Source: JACQSU01 sp964359785 (GTDB lineage Archaea; Nanobdellota; Nanobdellia; Woesearchaeales; JAGWAF01). Taken from it: 20,547 nucleotides of DNA. The notes beneath the pieces are model-generated. The model saw only the letters and a program-made list of their open reading frames with translations, made no database searches and was not told the origin of the DNA. Position numbers and translations under genes: made by a program. Shown here piece by piece: positions 20,471-20,547 of the stretch. Every line of letters begins with the position of its first letter. The stretch's first letter is position 1. The stretch lies in the NCBI GenBank assembly GCA_964359785.1, contig CAYHWL010000011.1, positions 1 through 20,547 of the forward strand. The letters are read 5' to 3'.

Positions 20471-20547
20471 GTTTGCCTTTAAATATCGAAAGTGTATAGT
20501 TCCGTAATTAGTTGTCACTTCTGCAGTATACAGATCAATCATTTTTG

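Noticed and set aside
1..20547. CRISPR array, insertion sequence or prophage
   Set aside because: No regularly spaced repeats, transposase, integrase or phage structural genes were seen on either strand.

Overview
This window is archaeal chromosomal DNA. The evidence is an Orc1/Cdc6 replication initiator, an archaeal ATP-dependent DNA ligase, diphthine synthase (Dph5), CDP-archaeol synthase (CarS), a Hel308-family helicase and FtsZ. Nearly every gene start also has a TATA box centred 25-29 nt upstream, which gives leaderless mRNAs. Short genes, convergent genes overlapping at their 3' ends, many small membrane or lipoproteins and several incomplete housekeeping genes suggest a compact genome, perhaps a DPANN-type or related lineage. 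That placement is inference; no rRNA gene is present to fix it.

Layout. 1-2170: two-TM protein, thioredoxin-like protein, HAD hydrolase, tRNA-Val and a 76-aa protein. 2147-3794: Orc1/Cdc6 and, downstream, a RecA-like protein without a P-loop. 3868-5332: an unknown 118-aa protein diverges from a lipoprotein gene interrupted by an in-frame TGA. 5375-6936: serS and a membrane zinc-ribbon protein. 6907-9016: secreted transglutaminase-like protein, tRNA-Ser and a Cys-rich lipoprotein. 9061-12229 (minus): dph5, a structured intergenic region, ftsZ, a small frameshifted ORF, a 34-aa zinc ribbon and a nitroreductase. 12305-14719: DNA ligase and a CDP-alcohol phosphatidyltransferase. 14748-15639: tRNA-Arg with a strongly structured trailer, then a DUF5678-like/retropepsin pair. 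15686-17269: a Hel308 lacking its first RecA lobe. 17402-18307: tRNA-Asn, tRNA-Ile, a dph2 fragment and a membrane protein. 18273-20440: carS, a divergent PAP2-family protein and an Atg22/UMF1-like MFS transporter. No stretch above 300 bases lacks a gene.

The strongest novel signal is an 11-bp motif (GTCTAGTGCGA on the plus strand). It sits exactly 14 bp upstream of the TATA box of both the P-loop-less RecA-like gene and the truncated Hel308 gene, which are 14.6 kb apart, and is followed by a second 9-bp copy at the RecA-like gene. It looks like one operator co-regulating two recombination/repair-type genes that both lack a normal ATP-binding site. Other signals are a single palindromic TATA box placed symmetrically between the carS and PAP2 start codons, a tRNA-Ile whose 3' end lies 4 nt before an ATG, a tRNA-Arg trailer complementary to the tRNA itself, and a hairpin-rich ftsZ-dph5 intergenic region that may encode a small RNA.
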